Shown: positions 9,109-18,405 of the stretch, piece by piece
How the letters are laid out: the number at the start of each line of letters is the position of its first letter
Position numbering within the stretch: position 1 is the stretch's first letter
NCBI GenBank assembly: GCA_040216555.1
Contig: JAVJOW010000009.1
Location: 186,001-250,000 of the forward strand
Reading direction: 5' to 3'
Source: Arenibacter sp040216555
Lineage (GTDB): Bacteria; Bacteroidota; Bacteroidia; Flavobacteriales; Flavobacteriaceae
DNA length: 64,000 nt
Program-made: the position numbers and the translations under genes
Notes under the pieces: model-generated
The model's input: only the letters and a program-made list of their open reading frames with translations
What the model was told of the DNA's origin: nothing
Database searches by the model: none

Positions 9109-9711
9109 ATGCAGGACACTTTGGAAAAGTATCTTCCTGAAAGGGCGGTAAGTTTAAGTCTGGAGCTTATAAAGGAAAATGGGGTACACCTTAAGATTGT
9201 GAATCAACGGGTTACACGTCATGGAGATTATAGGCGGATGCCCAACGGATCCCATCAGATTACCGTGAACGCTACCTTAAATAAATATCGATTCTTGATC
9301 ACTTTGGTTCATGAAATAGCGCATTTGGTTGCTTTTGAAAAATATGGCCGTAAAATAAAACCACACGGATTGGAGTGGAAAAGAACATTTCAATATCTAA
9401 TGTTGCCGTTTTTAAGGCCGGAAGTTTTTCCAACCAATCTTTTGCCCATGTTGGCCAGACATTTTAGAAATCCAAAAGCGAGTAGCGATACGGACGCTGG
9501 CCTATCTTTGGCGCTAAAACAATTTGATATTCAGGATACTGACAAATCCTATATTTTTGAATTGCCACATGGTAGTGTTTTCAGGATATATAATGGGAAA
9601 TTATTTCAAAAAAAGAATAAAAGGGTAAAGCGATACGAATGTATCGAAGTAGCTACTGGCAGGGTATATCTTTTTCAGCCCAATGCCGAAGTAGAATTGA
9701 TAAAGGATTAA
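9109..9711 (+). CDS. SprT-like zinc metalloprotein
   Basis: 200 residues from ATG 9109; the frame is open upstream to 9052, but homologues start near MQDTLEKYLP. It has the SprT-like zincin helix HEIAHLVAFEKYGR with a third ligand His in KPHGLEWKRTF. The C-terminal part contains short beta segments (GSVFRIYNGKLFQ, KRVKRYECIE) where the SprT zinc ribbon would be, but without the usual Cys pairs. SprT-like proteins include DNA-protein-crosslink proteases such as eukaryotic Spartan; the bacterial role is unproven. The manC gene begins 11 bases downstream. Confidence 0.85.
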   Translation: MQDTLEKYLPERAVSLSLELIKENGVHLKIVNQRVTRHGDYRRMPNGSHQITVNATLNKYRFLITLVHEIAHLVAFEKYGRKIKPHGLEWKRTFQYLMLPFLRPEVFPTNLLPMLARHFRNPKASSDTDAGLSLALKQFDIQDTDKSYIFELPHGSVFRIYNGKLFQKKNKRVKRYECIEVATGRVYLFQPNAEVELIKD

Positions 9712-9722
9712 GATAGGGAACT

Positions 9723-10805
9723 ATGAATAAAAATTATTATGCAGTTTTAATGGCAGGCGGAGTTGGTTCCAGATTTTGGCCAATAAGTACAACTGCTTTT
9801 CCTAAGCAGTTTCATGATATGTTGGGTACAGGGGATACCTTGATACAGAAGACTTTTAAAAGGCTGGCTAAGTTTGTGCCGGTTGAAAATATATTGATCT
9901 TGACCAATGAAAGATATAACGAATTGGTCTTGGAGCAATTGCCAGAGGTCAAACAAGAGCAAGTAGTGTTGGAGCCGGCCATGCGCAATACTGCTCCATG
10001 TATACTATATGCGGCCTTAAAAATACAAAAGAAGAACCCTGATGCTGTTATGATAGTTGCCCCCAGTGATCATTGGATAGAAGATGAGGAAGCATTTGCC
10101 AAGGACGTTATAACCTGTTTCGATAAGTGTGAAAAGGAAAATGTACTCTGTACCTTGGGTATAAAACCTACTTTTCCCAATACCGGCTTTGGGTATATAG
10201 AATTTGAAAAGAATAATAGTCGGGAACCACTGAAGAAGGTTAATCAGTTTAGGGAAAAACCTGATTATGAAACGGCAAAGGATTTCATAAAAAAAGGTAA
10301 TTTTTTATGGAATGCCGGTATTTTTATGTGGAGTGTAAAAACTATTGTCGATGCTTTTAAAAAATATCAACAGGAACAATACAATTTATTTTTAAGTGGT
10401 TTGAAATACTACAATACCGCTGAGGAAAGGGCATTCATAATTGAAAATTACCCTAAGGCAGAGAATGTTTCCATAGACTATGCTATTTTGGAACCGTCCA
10501 GTAATATTTTTGTCCTGCCGGCCACTTTTGATTGGAACGATCTTGGTACCTGGGGCTCATTGTACGATAAATTGGATAAGGACGATAATGACAACGCTTT
10601 GGTGAATTGTCAAGTTTTAGCTGAGGATTCCCAAGGGAATATGATTCGTTCCCCAAAAGGAAAAATTATCGTTATTGATGGATTAAAAGACTATATTGTG
10701 GTAGACAAGGAGGAGGTTTTACTCATATATCCCAAATCCAAGGAACAGGACATTAAAAAGGTACTTGCAAAAATTAAAGATAAATTTGGAGATCAGCTGG
10801 CTTAA
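9723..10805 (+). CDS. manC: Mannose-1-phosphate guanylyltransferase
   Basis: 360 residues. Converts mannose-1-phosphate and GTP to GDP-mannose for surface glycans. The nucleotidyltransferase signature LMAGGVGSRFWP is at the N-terminus, with Lys in FPKQF, the sugar-phosphate motif VAPSDHWI, FREKP, and NAGIFMW. It lacks the second (phosphomannose isomerase) cupin domain found in the longer bifunctional ManC/AlgA enzymes, so it is the short monofunctional form. It sits between the SprT-like gene and DUF389, separated by 11 and 2 bases, which suggests one transcript. Confidence 0.93.
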   Translation: MNKNYYAVLMAGGVGSRFWPISTTAFPKQFHDMLGTGDTLIQKTFKRLAKFVPVENILILTNERYNELVLEQLPEVKQEQVVLEPAMRNTAPCILYAALKIQKKNPDAVMIVAPSDHWIEDEEAFAKDVITCFDKCEKENVLCTLGIKPTFPNTGFGYIEFEKNNSREPLKKVNQFREKPDYETAKDFIKKGNFLWNAGIFMWSVKTIVDAFKKYQQEQYNLFLSGLKYYNTAEERAFIIENYPKAENVSIDYAILEPSSNIFVLPATFDWNDLGTWGSLYDKLDKDDNDNALVNCQVLAEDSQGNMIRSPKGKIIVIDGLKDYIVVDKEEVLLIYPKSKEQDIKKVLAKIKDKFGDQLA

Positions 10806-10807
10806 TT

Positions 10808-12268
10808 ATGGAGGATAATTTGAATAAAGACCAGAATCAGGATTTTCCTGAGGGTAGTGGGCAGGACATTAAGAAGGATTTTACGGGTCTTTTACATGGT
10901 ATTAAGGTATTTATGGCCGATTTATTGGACATTCGGAAAAATACCGATCCAGAAGCTACAAAAGAATCCATTATTGCTGATATTCCATTTAAGGGCCATA
11001 CCTCCTGGATTTTAATATGCTCTATTTTTATTGCATCTGTTGGTCTTAATGCCAATTCCACTGCAGTAGTTATCGGCGCCATGTTAATTTCTCCTTTAAT
11101 GGGCCCTATTTTGGGTATTGGGCTGTCTTTGGCCATTAATGACATAGATACCTTGAGACGTTCATTGAAGAATTTTGCCGTCATGGTTGGTTTAAGCGTT
11201 ATAACCGCATTTTTATTCTTTTATTTATTCCCCTTGAGGGATGAATCATCGGAATTGCTGGCTAGGACCGCTCCTGACATCAGAGATGTGCTTATTGCCT
11301 TTTTTGGAGGTTTGGCATTGGTAATTGCCAGGGCTAAAAAAGGGACTATTGCCAGCGTTATCTATGGAGTGGCAATTGCTACGGCATTGATGCCACCCTT
11401 ATGTACTGTTGGTTTTGGGTTGGCCATTGGTAATTTTGGTTATGCTACCGGTGCCATGTACCTTTTCACCATTAATACTATTTTTATTGCTCTCGCCACT
11501 TTTTTGGTTCTAAAACTATTGCGTTTTCCTATGGTGCGCTATGCCAATTCACAGCGTAGAAGGTTTATCGCTAGAATGGCCTCTACAGTGGCTATTTTAG
11601 TTATGATTCCGGCCGGATTTACCTTTTACGATGTGTTTCAGGAATCTTTGTTTCGAAAGCAGGCCAATCAATTCGTTGCTAGCAATATTGTGCCTTATGA
11701 ATTACCTGGGGAGGGTAGATATTTAGAGAATTTGACCGATATTCAATACAATCACGGTGAAAATGGTTTTATTGAACTGGTGTTTATGGGCAACGAAACT
11801 ATTCCCGATAATGTTGTAGCTACCTGGAATACTCAAAAAAACACCTTTGATAAGCTGAGAAATGTGGAATTGAAAATTGTGCAGGGATCTAAAAATTTGG
11901 AATTGGATCAGATGAAATATGTAAGCGAATTGTACGAATCCAAAAAGGCGGAATTGCTCAGTAAGGAACAGCAGATCCAGGTTTTAAAGGAAGAGGTTGG
12001 TAAAATGAGCAAGATTGTTGAACAGCAGATTCCTTTTCAGGATATTAGTGCGGAAGCCAAGACCAATTATGAAAATTTGACCAGTTTAGGATTTTCCTAT
12101 ACCATTACTACCGATTTTAATACATTGGATACCATCCCAGTATTTAGTGTAAAGTGGAAAAAGGGGGTGCCTGACAAGCAAATTAAAACCGATTCCCAAA
12201 AACTAACGGATTGGTTGCGCCTAAGGCTTAAGAATTCCAAGATACAGGTCAGGGAAGAACAGAGTTAA
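10808..12268 (+). CDS. DUF389 multi-pass membrane protein
   Basis: 486 residues. After about 70 soluble residues come six to seven membrane helices with the DUF389 signature around NANSTAVVIGAMLISPLMGPI and a second conserved stretch at GVAIATALMPPLCTVG. The C-terminal third (about 280-486) is soluble and includes a predicted coiled coil (ELLSKEQQIQVLKEEV). The family has no settled function, and a transport role is only a guess. The start follows the manC stop by two bases. Its stop interlocks with the mlaF stop: the four bases TTAA at 12265-12268 supply both. Confidence 0.9.
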   Translation: MEDNLNKDQNQDFPEGSGQDIKKDFTGLLHGIKVFMADLLDIRKNTDPEATKESIIADIPFKGHTSWILICSIFIASVGLNANSTAVVIGAMLISPLMGPILGIGLSLAINDIDTLRRSLKNFAVMVGLSVITAFLFFYLFPLRDESSELLARTAPDIRDVLIAFFGGLALVIARAKKGTIASVIYGVAIATALMPPLCTVGFGLAIGNFGYATGAMYLFTINTIFIALATFLVLKLLRFPMVRYANSQRRRFIARMASTVAILVMIPAGFTFYDVFQESLFRKQANQFVASNIVPYELPGEGRYLENLTDIQYNHGENGFIELVFMGNETIPDNVVATWNTQKNTFDKLRNVELKIVQGSKNLELDQMKYVSELYESKKAELLSKEQQIQVLKEEVGKMSKIVEQQIPFQDISAEAKTNYENLTSLGFSYTITTDFNTLDTIPVFSVKWKKGVPDKQIKTDSQKLTDWLRLRLKNSKIQVREEQS

Positions 12269-13032
12269 TTCCGCTCCTCTATATACATTTGTCTCACCTT
12301 TTTAAATAATTCGGAGGAATATACAAAGTCGGTTACGGCTTCGTTATCCGTTTTAAAAATTTCCTTATTACTGCCTTCCCATTCCTTTAGGCCATTTTTA
12401 AGGAAAATTATCTTCTCTCCAATTTCCATAACAGAATTCATGTCATGCGTATTGATTACTGTGGTAATATCGTATTCTTGGGTAATTTCGTGGATAAGAT
12501 TGTCTATTAGGATTGCTGTTTTGGGATCCAATCCTGAATTGGGTTCATCACAAAACAAGTATTTTGGATTCATTACAATAGCCCTGGCAATGGCAACCCT
12601 CTTTTGCATTCCACCCGATATTTCCGAAGGAAATTTATTATGGGCATCAACTAGGTTTACACGTTTAAGTACAAAATCTACCCGATCCTGCATTTCCGAT
12701 TTCGATTGTTTTGTGAACATGCCCAAGGGAAACATAACATTGCCCTGTACGGTCATGGAATCGAACAGGGCGCTACCCTGAAACACCATGCCCATTTCCT
12801 GTCTTAAGTTACGTTGTTCACTTGCGGATAGTTCGGAATAGATTTTTCCGTCATAGCTAATGGTGCCTTCATCAGGCGTAAAGAGGCCCAAGAGACATTT
12901 CAAAAAGACCGTTTTACCTGATCCACTTTGTCCTATAATAAGGTTGGTCTTGCCTTTTTCAAAATTGGAACTAATGCCTTTTAAAACATGGCTTTCACCG
13001 AAGGATTTATGTATGTTGTCTACTTCTATCAT
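12265..13032 (-). CDS. mlaF: MlaF-like ABC transporter ATP-binding protein
   Basis: 255 residues from the ATG at 13030-13032, which shares a base with the upstream permease stop. Walker A is GQSGSGKT, the Q-loop lies in GMVFQGSALFDS, the ABC signature is SGGMQKR, and Walker B is LFCDEPNSGLDP. The FQGSALFDSMTV and EPNSGLDP sequences are typical of the Mla/Mkl family that moves phospholipids between membranes. It energises the MlaE permease encoded just upstream. The MCE substrate-binding subunit (MlaD) is not in this window. A longer in-frame start at 13092 would overlap mlaE deeply and is rejected. Confidence 0.92.
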   Translation of the reverse strand: MIEVDNIHKSFGESHVLKGISSNFEKGKTNLIIGQSGSGKTVFLKCLLGLFTPDEGTISYDGKIYSELSASEQRNLRQEMGMVFQGSALFDSMTVQGNVMFPLGMFTKQSKSEMQDRVDFVLKRVNLVDAHNKFPSEISGGMQKRVAIARAIVMNPKYLFCDEPNSGLDPKTAILIDNLIHEITQEYDITTVINTHDMNSVMEIGEKIIFLKNGLKEWEGSNKEIFKTDNEAVTDFVYSSELFKKVRQMYIEERN

Positions 13033-13769
13033 TAGCCCAAGAGTAATTGTGTTAAGATATAATTTACTATGATGATCACAACACTTGTCCAAACAAAGGC
13101 GGTGGTACTAGCCTTGCCAACCTCCAACGCTCCTCCTTTCATGTAGTAACCGTGAAAGGACGGTATGGTAGCAATAATTAGTGCAAAAACTATCGATTTT
13201 ATAAAGGAATAGGTGACGTGAAACGGAATAAAATCCAATTGTAAGCCTTCAACAAAGTCCGCACTGGAACTAAATCCTCCAAAAACACCAGCTGTCCATC
13301 CACCAAAGATACCCACATACATAGCTATCGCAATCACAAAAGGATAAAACAACATCGCTATTATTTTTGGAAAAACTAGATAGTTTAAGGAATTTACCCC
13401 CATGATTTCCAAGGCATCAATTTGTTCCGTTACCCTCATGGTGCCAATACTGGATGTGATATAGGAACCCACTTTACCGGCCATAATTATTGAGGTGAAG
13501 GTTGGGGCAAATTCCAGTATCACCGATTGTCTAGTGGCAAACCCAATAAGGTTTCGCGGTATAAGCGGATTGGTAATGTTCAATGCGGTCTGTATGGAAA
13601 CTACACCCCCGATAAAGAAGGATATAAAAATAATAATACCCATAGACCCATAAACCAGCTCGTCTATTTCCTTTAATATTAGGGTTTTCATAATGGACCA
13701 TTTGGTGGGTTTTTTAAAAACCTCCTTGATCATTATAAAATAGCTGCCTATTGATGCTATATAATTCAT
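13032..13769 (-). CDS. mlaE: MlaE-like ABC transporter permease
   Basis: 245 residues with five to six membrane helices. The MlaE family pattern is clear: the amphipathic N-terminus, GGVVSIQTA, then EFAPTFTSIIMAGKVGSYITSSIGTMRVTEQIDALEIMG across two lines of the family alignment, and a helix-rich end. It forms the membrane part of a phospholipid-trafficking ABC system with MlaF; stop and start overlap in TAATG. Just upstream of its ATG lies a small inverted repeat (CAATAT-AAA-ATATTG, 13771-13785) that could be an operator or a leader hairpin. Confidence 0.92.
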   Translation of the reverse strand: MNYIASIGSYFIMIKEVFKKPTKWSIMKTLILKEIDELVYGSMGIIIFISFFIGGVVSIQTALNITNPLIPRNLIGFATRQSVILEFAPTFTSIIMAGKVGSYITSSIGTMRVTEQIDALEIMGVNSLNYLVFPKIIAMLFYPFVIAIAMYVGIFGGWTAGVFGGFSSSADFVEGLQLDFIPFHVTYSFIKSIVFALIIATIPSFHGYYMKGGALEVGKASTTAFVWTSVVIIIVNYILTQLLLG

Positions 13770-13856
13770 TCAATATAAAATATTGCTTAGGAATGTAAAA
13801 ATAACAATATTAAGAATCATTTAACTTCCAATTAAAATTTAAAGGTTTTATTTCTA

Positions 13857-13864
13857 TATTTTTG
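13857..13864 (+). promoter_or_regulatory. -7 promoter element for the PafA-like phosphatase gene
   Basis: TATTTTTG fits the TAnnTTTG consensus and lies 20 bases before the ATG. The -33 TTG is not evident. Confidence 0.45.
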
Positions 13865-13884
13865 TTTCTTTAAAAATAAGAAGA

Positions 13885-15588
13885 ATGCAAAATAAGAGTC
13901 TGCTGCTATTGCTTTTAGCGGTTTTGATAGGATTTAATCCAGTTAAAGTAAATAGCCAAAGAAAATCCAAAAAAGATAGGGTAGAGGCCATATCCAATGC
14001 CGAGATTGTAACAAATATGAATATTGCCACTACGCCTAAGTTAGTAGTGGGGATTGTGGTAGATCAAATGAGGTACGATTATTTGACCCGTTTCTGGAAT
14101 CAATATGGGGATGGTGGATTTAAGCGATTGGTTAATGACGGTTTTAATTGCAAGAACAATCATTTTAATTATGCACCAACAGTTACTGGTGCCGGACATG
14201 CCTCTGTGTATACGGGAACAACCCCATCTGTTCACGGTATTATAGGGAATGATTGGTATGATAAATATGCGGATAAAAGCGTATACTGCGCAGGAGATCC
14301 CGGTTATAATTCGGTCGGAACGTCTTCCGATGCCGGAAAAATGTCCCCTCATAGGATTAAGACTACCACCATTACGGACCAAGTAAGGTTGCACACCCAA
14401 ATGCGCGGCAAAGTAATTGCTGTTGCAATTAAAGATAGAGGTGCCGTTCTGCCTGGAGGCCATGCGGCCAATGCTGCTTATTGGTTTGATGGTGGGGCTG
14501 AGGGCAATTGGATTACCAGCTCTTATTATATGGATGAATTACCTAAATGGGTCACTGAATTCAATGCAAAAAAAAGTGTGGATAAATATAAAAAACCTTG
14601 GACGACCCTTAAAGAAATTAATAACTATATAGAAAGTGGTTCTGATAACAATAATTATGAAGGGCTCTTTGAAGGTCAGTCTACCCCAACATTTCCGCAC
14701 GATTTAGTTGGCTTGTGGGACAATAACGGCAAATATAGTATCCTAAAAAGTACTCCTTATGGCAATAGCCTAACCGCTGATTTTGCTTTGGAGGCTGTGG
14801 ATAAGGAGTCACTTGGAACTGATAGTTTTACGGACTTCTTGGCCATTAGTTTCTCAAGTACGGATTATGTGGGACATAAATGGGGGGTGAATTCCAAGGA
14901 AGTTGAGGATACCTACCTGCGTTTGGACCAAGATTTAAAACGGCTTTTTGAAACCTTGGATAAAAAAGTGGGAATTGGGGAATATACCGTTTTTCTAACT
15001 GCAGATCATGCCGCTATTAATGTTCCGGCTTTTTTAAGGGATCAGAAACTTCCAGGGGGGGTAGTGGAATCAAAAAAATTGGACGACAGACTTAACGAAT
15101 ATTTGAAGTATACCTATGGAACCACGGATGTTGTTAAGAAGACTTCCAATAATCAGTTGTTTTTGGATTACAGGGTAATCAAAAGTTTGGATTTGGACAT
15201 AGATGATGTTGAAGAAGAATTGGCTTTGGAGTTAATTCAATATGATGGTATTTATAAGGTGTTTACCGCCAATCAGATGTGGCAGAACCAATATACCAGC
15301 GGAATTCCTTATATCGTTCAGAACGGCTTTAATCAAAAGCGTTCGGGGGATGTGTTGATCGTATTCGATCCAGGAAGTGGAAATTACGGGGACACAGGTT
15401 CAACACATGGGTCGCCATGGAACTACGATACGCATGCACCCTTACTATTTTATGGTAAAGGTATTAAGAAGGGAAGTACGGTAAATAGAACCGAAATTCC
15501 CGACATAGCTCCAACAATAGCGGCATTAATGGGAATGAACGCACCTTCAGGAACTACTGGAGAGCCTATTGAAGAGGTAATAGAATAA
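13885..15588 (+). CDS. PafA-like alkaline phosphatase, secreted
   Basis: 567 residues with a signal peptide (cut near NSQ24-25). It matches the phosphate-irrepressible monoesterase PafA of Bacteroidota. Aligned to PafA, the metal ligand is Asp60 (VVDQMRYDY), the nucleophile Thr101 (PTVTGAGH), Asn122 in GIIGND, and the phosphate-contacting Lys183 and Arg185 in KDR. Further metal ligands are in SSTDYVGHKWG, TADHAA and YDTHAPLLFYG. It hydrolyses phosphomonoesters in the periplasm or outside. A phosphodiesterase specialisation is less likely because the Lys/Arg pair is kept. Confidence 0.88.
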   Translation: MQNKSLLLLLLAVLIGFNPVKVNSQRKSKKDRVEAISNAEIVTNMNIATTPKLVVGIVVDQMRYDYLTRFWNQYGDGGFKRLVNDGFNCKNNHFNYAPTVTGAGHASVYTGTTPSVHGIIGNDWYDKYADKSVYCAGDPGYNSVGTSSDAGKMSPHRIKTTTITDQVRLHTQMRGKVIAVAIKDRGAVLPGGHAANAAYWFDGGAEGNWITSSYYMDELPKWVTEFNAKKSVDKYKKPWTTLKEINNYIESGSDNNNYEGLFEGQSTPTFPHDLVGLWDNNGKYSILKSTPYGNSLTADFALEAVDKESLGTDSFTDFLAISFSSTDYVGHKWGVNSKEVEDTYLRLDQDLKRLFETLDKKVGIGEYTVFLTADHAAINVPAFLRDQKLPGGVVESKKLDDRLNEYLKYTYGTTDVVKKTSNNQLFLDYRVIKSLDLDIDDVEEELALELIQYDGIYKVFTANQMWQNQYTSGIPYIVQNGFNQKRSGDVLIVFDPGSGNYGDTGSTHGSPWNYDTHAPLLFYGKGIKKGSTVNRTEIPDIAPTIAALMGMNAPSGTTGEPIEEVIE

Positions 15589-15607
15589 TATTTTGCCGTA
15601 AAAATAA

Positions 15608-15645
15608 AAAAGCCAAACTTTTCTTATTGGAAGAGTTTGGCTTTT
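15608..15645. terminator. Bidirectional terminator between convergent genes
   Basis: A 16-bp stem with one wobble pair (15608-15623 with 15630-15645, core AAAGCCAAACT/AGTTTGGCTTT). A-tract before and T-rich tail after allow use on both strands. The stop codon of the leftward glycosyltransferase gene falls in the loop, and the right arm encodes its last residues. Confidence 0.88.
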
Positions 15646-16478
15646 ATTTTTCTCCATCGCAGCTGGCGAATAAACTTACCCTCCGCGGGGCTTACAAGAA
15701 AATCTGTTTTTTCTTTCCGAGCCAAAAGATAACCTTGAAGATTATCTAAAAATGCTCTTGGCTTTTTTTGTTTCAAGGCCATTTTTACCGAAGCAATCAG
15801 AGTAATCAGAAACCCGTACCTCATAGTGAACATGGCCTTTCCTTGGAGTAATTTGGCTTTTTTGTTATAAGCATTTCCCAATGGGCGTAAGTGTTTAACA
15901 TGCAGGTTGCTATCGGTATAGATATTAAAACCGTTGTATTTGGCAAGTAGTTCGTCCACGGTATCCCATCCCATGGCAGTCTTAAGTCCGCCAATGGAAT
16001 TAAAACATCTCTTGCTGTAAGCCTTAAAGGCCCCGCGCACATGGTCTATGTCCATAGGGTGATTTAATTTCCATTCACCGTTTTTGTCTTCTTCATAAGC
16101 AAAACCACCGGCTATTCCAATTTTTGCATCTGTTGAAAATATCTTGGCTACTTTTTCGAAATAGGAATCAGGAAGAATTATATCGGCATCTAACTTCACT
16201 ATAAAGTCGTAGTCGTCATCCAATTGCTCCAAGCCTTTATTAAAGGCATTAACCACCTTGCTTCCGGGTAAATGGGTAGCGGATGATTGTACATTGATCT
16301 TTGAGATAAAATTGTATTTTGCAGAGAAGCTGTCTATTATTTGCTCGGTATTATCCGATGAATTATCATTTACCACGACAATTCTTTTTGGGGGCATGGT
16401 TTGTATAACTACGGATTGTAGGGTGTCCATTAAGAATTGACCTTCGTTATGAGCAGGAATGATAATATAGTAGTTCAC
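15624..16478 (-). CDS. Glycosyltransferase family 2
   Basis: 284 residues. GT-A fold: N-terminal IIIPAHNEGQFLMDTLQSV, nucleotide-binding VVVNDNSSDNT, and the metal-binding DADIILP. The acceptor region has the motif GWDTVDE where ED(x)D-like acidic residues often lie. No membrane helix is convincing, so the enzyme should be cytosolic or peripheral. The donor and acceptor sugars cannot be inferred. It lies behind the methyltransferase and FabH-like genes on the same strand, with gaps of 60 and 106 bases. Confidence 0.88.
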   Translation of the reverse strand: MNYYIIIPAHNEGQFLMDTLQSVVIQTMPPKRIVVVNDNSSDNTEQIIDSFSAKYNFISKINVQSSATHLPGSKVVNAFNKGLEQLDDDYDFIVKLDADIILPDSYFEKVAKIFSTDAKIGIAGGFAYEEDKNGEWKLNHPMDIDHVRGAFKAYSKRCFNSIGGLKTAMGWDTVDELLAKYNGFNIYTDSNLHVKHLRPLGNAYNKKAKLLQGKAMFTMRYGFLITLIASVKMALKQKKPRAFLDNLQGYLLARKEKTDFLVSPAEGKFIRQLRWRKIKAKLFQ

Positions 16479-16538
16479 CGCTAAAAATTTATTTGTTTTA
16501 ATGGTAGGAACATTTTGCCCTCAATTTTTGTTGGGATT

Positions 16539-17072
16539 CTATTGGGAACTGTCTTTTCTTTCGGCATAAACTATGTAATATCTGGGTGTAAAACTACGTA
16601 GCAGTGGCCTTATCCCAATTTTTTTTACGGGATTGGTCCATTTTGCCCGATCCTTAATTTCCCATCCGGCCTTTTCCAGTAACCAGTCGAACTGCCAGTC
16701 TTCAAACTCGTGATAATGCCTGTCCCACGGATCGGTCTTGCTTTTGTAGGCCGATGAAAACCATAATCTTAGAGGGATACTGGCCACCAATTTATCGGTT
16801 TTAATTTGACTAAGTATATTGAACGGGGCCAAAAGATGTTCAAAAATTTCAAAGGCAGTGGCAACTTCGGCCTTGGTGGTCAGGGCAGCCGAAAAATCCA
16901 GATCCAAATCCTCTCCTGTTGTATTCTCTACTTGGTATCCATTTTCCTTCATAATCTTGGAAAAGGGATTTTCGACCCCAAGATCTAAAATGGATTGATC
17001 GGTAGATACGTGTTTTTGGAGAAATTCCAGGGTATGTTTAAAACGTTTGTTCGGGAAGGTTCTTTCGTACAT
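16539..17072 (-). CDS. SAM-dependent methyltransferase-like protein
   Basis: 177 residues. A short class I methyltransferase-like fold: the first strand and nucleotide loop is ILDLGVENPFS, an acidic second strand is EDLDLDFS, and AFEIFEHL resembles the post-II strand. The glycine-rich loop is atypical (DLGVENP instead of DxGxGxG), so cofactor binding should be tested. The C-terminal half has WDRHYHEFEDWQFDWLLEKAGW, seen in methyltransferases of polysaccharide clusters. The adjacent GT2 gene makes a role in glycan or lipid modification plausible, but this is inference. Confidence 0.7.
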   Translation of the reverse strand: MYERTFPNKRFKHTLEFLQKHVSTDQSILDLGVENPFSKIMKENGYQVENTTGEDLDLDFSAALTTKAEVATAFEIFEHLLAPFNILSQIKTDKLVASIPLRLWFSSAYKSKTDPWDRHYHEFEDWQFDWLLEKAGWEIKDRAKWTNPVKKIGIRPLLRSFTPRYYIVYAERKDSSQ

Positions 17073-17178
17073 CGGCGGTGATCTGGTTTGTTGTTTAACA
17101 TGTTCATTGCGGTTTAATAAGGAATGACCTTAAAACCAGAAGCAAAGATATTTGAAATAGTGTTAAGTAGTCTATGGA

Positions 17179-18237
17179 TTAAACCTTATAGACAATGGCG
17201 TTTATGTTCATGCCTGCACCAACACTGGCAAATATAACCACATCTCCCTTTTTTATCGATTGATTTTCCATTTTTCCATTTTTCACCCTATCAAATAGGG
17301 TGGGTATGGTAGCTACGGAACTATTTCCCAATTTTTCTATGCTCATGGGCATAATTCCATTGGGCATTTCCATATTGAAAAGATTGTAAAAACGTTTTAC
17401 TATGGCCTCGTCCATTTTTTCATTGGCCTGATGAATGAATATTTTTTTTACTTCGGTTATAGGTACTCCACTTTTGTCCAAACAGTCTTTCATGGCCTGG
17501 GGCACATGGGTTACCGCAAATTCATATATTTTTCTGCCATGCATTTTTATGTATCGCGTGTCGTCTTGTGTTGTTTTGGAATAGGACTCGCCAAAGAAAA
17601 GAAAAAATGCTTCCTCATTGGCATAGGTCGCGCTATTGTGCGAAAGGATTTGGCCAGCATTTTCCCTAGCTTCAACTATGGTGGCCCCGGCACCATCCGA
17701 ATAGATCATGGAGTCCCGATCATGCTTGTCCACAATCCTTGACAGGGTTTCTGCGCCAATTACTAGACATTTTTTGGCAATACCACTTTTGATAAATGCA
17801 TTTGCCTGGATTACTCCTTCTATCCAACCTGGACAACCAAATAGGAGATCATAGGCAACACATTTGGGATTCTTGATTTGTAATTGGTGTTTTACCCTTG
17901 TGGCCAAACTTGGTAAGGTGTCTCCTTGGTTTTTGCCAACGGATACATCACCAAAATTATGGGCAAAAATTATATAGTCTAGTTCCTCTTTGTCAATTTT
18001 GGCATCAGCTATTGCCTTTTCGGCTGCAAAAAATGCCAGTTTGGAGGTGTTTAAGTTATCTTCTGCATAGCGCCTTTCTCTAATTCCGGTAATGCCTTGG
18101 AATTTTTGAATGATCACATCATTTGGATGCTTAAAGGGAGTGCCATCCTCATTTAAAAAATCATGATTTTTAAAATCTAAATTCTTTGTTACGATAGATG
18201 GTAGGTAAGAACCAGTGCCAGTAATGCCAATGTTCAT
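17179..18237 (-). CDS. 3-oxoacyl-ACP synthase III family protein (FabH-like)
   Basis: 352 residues from ATG 18237; an in-frame start four codons upstream is unlikely. Thiolase fold with the complete KAS III triad: Cys135 (LLFGCPGW), His269 (FIHQAN) and Asn305 (GNSSVAT). Longer than housekeeping FabH (about 320-330), and the sequence around Cys differs from the usual NAACSG, so it may condense a special acyl-CoA/ACP and need not start bulk fatty-acid synthesis. No acyl-carrier gene is adjacent. A second copy of fabH elsewhere would be expected. Confidence 0.85.
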   Translation of the reverse strand: MNIGITGTGSYLPSIVTKNLDFKNHDFLNEDGTPFKHPNDVIIQKFQGITGIRERRYAEDNLNTSKLAFFAAEKAIADAKIDKEELDYIIFAHNFGDVSVGKNQGDTLPSLATRVKHQLQIKNPKCVAYDLLFGCPGWIEGVIQANAFIKSGIAKKCLVIGAETLSRIVDKHDRDSMIYSDGAGATIVEARENAGQILSHNSATYANEEAFFLFFGESYSKTTQDDTRYIKMHGRKIYEFAVTHVPQAMKDCLDKSGVPITEVKKIFIHQANEKMDEAIVKRFYNLFNMEMPNGIMPMSIEKLGNSSVATIPTLFDRVKNGKMENQSIKKGDVVIFASVGAGMNINAIVYKV

Positions 18238-18343
18238 AATAATTTGCAAATTTAATAGTATAAATATAAACCAATTGGGCCGAGGTAATTTATGTCCTTT
18301 GGATTTGATATGATGTTCAAGATAATTCCGCTTTTGTATTTAC

Positions 18344-18380
18344 CAATAAAAAAGCCTTTCACAATTGAAGGAAAGGCTTT
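18344..18380 (-). terminator. Intrinsic terminator of gcvP
   Basis: A 10-bp perfect stem (18351-18360 with 18371-18380, AAAGCCTTTC/GAAAGGCTTT). On the minus strand it is followed by a T6 tract, placed 26 bases after the gcvP stop. Confidence 0.88.
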
Positions 18381-18405
18381 AAAAGGCTTGATTTTGTTGA
18401 AGTTT

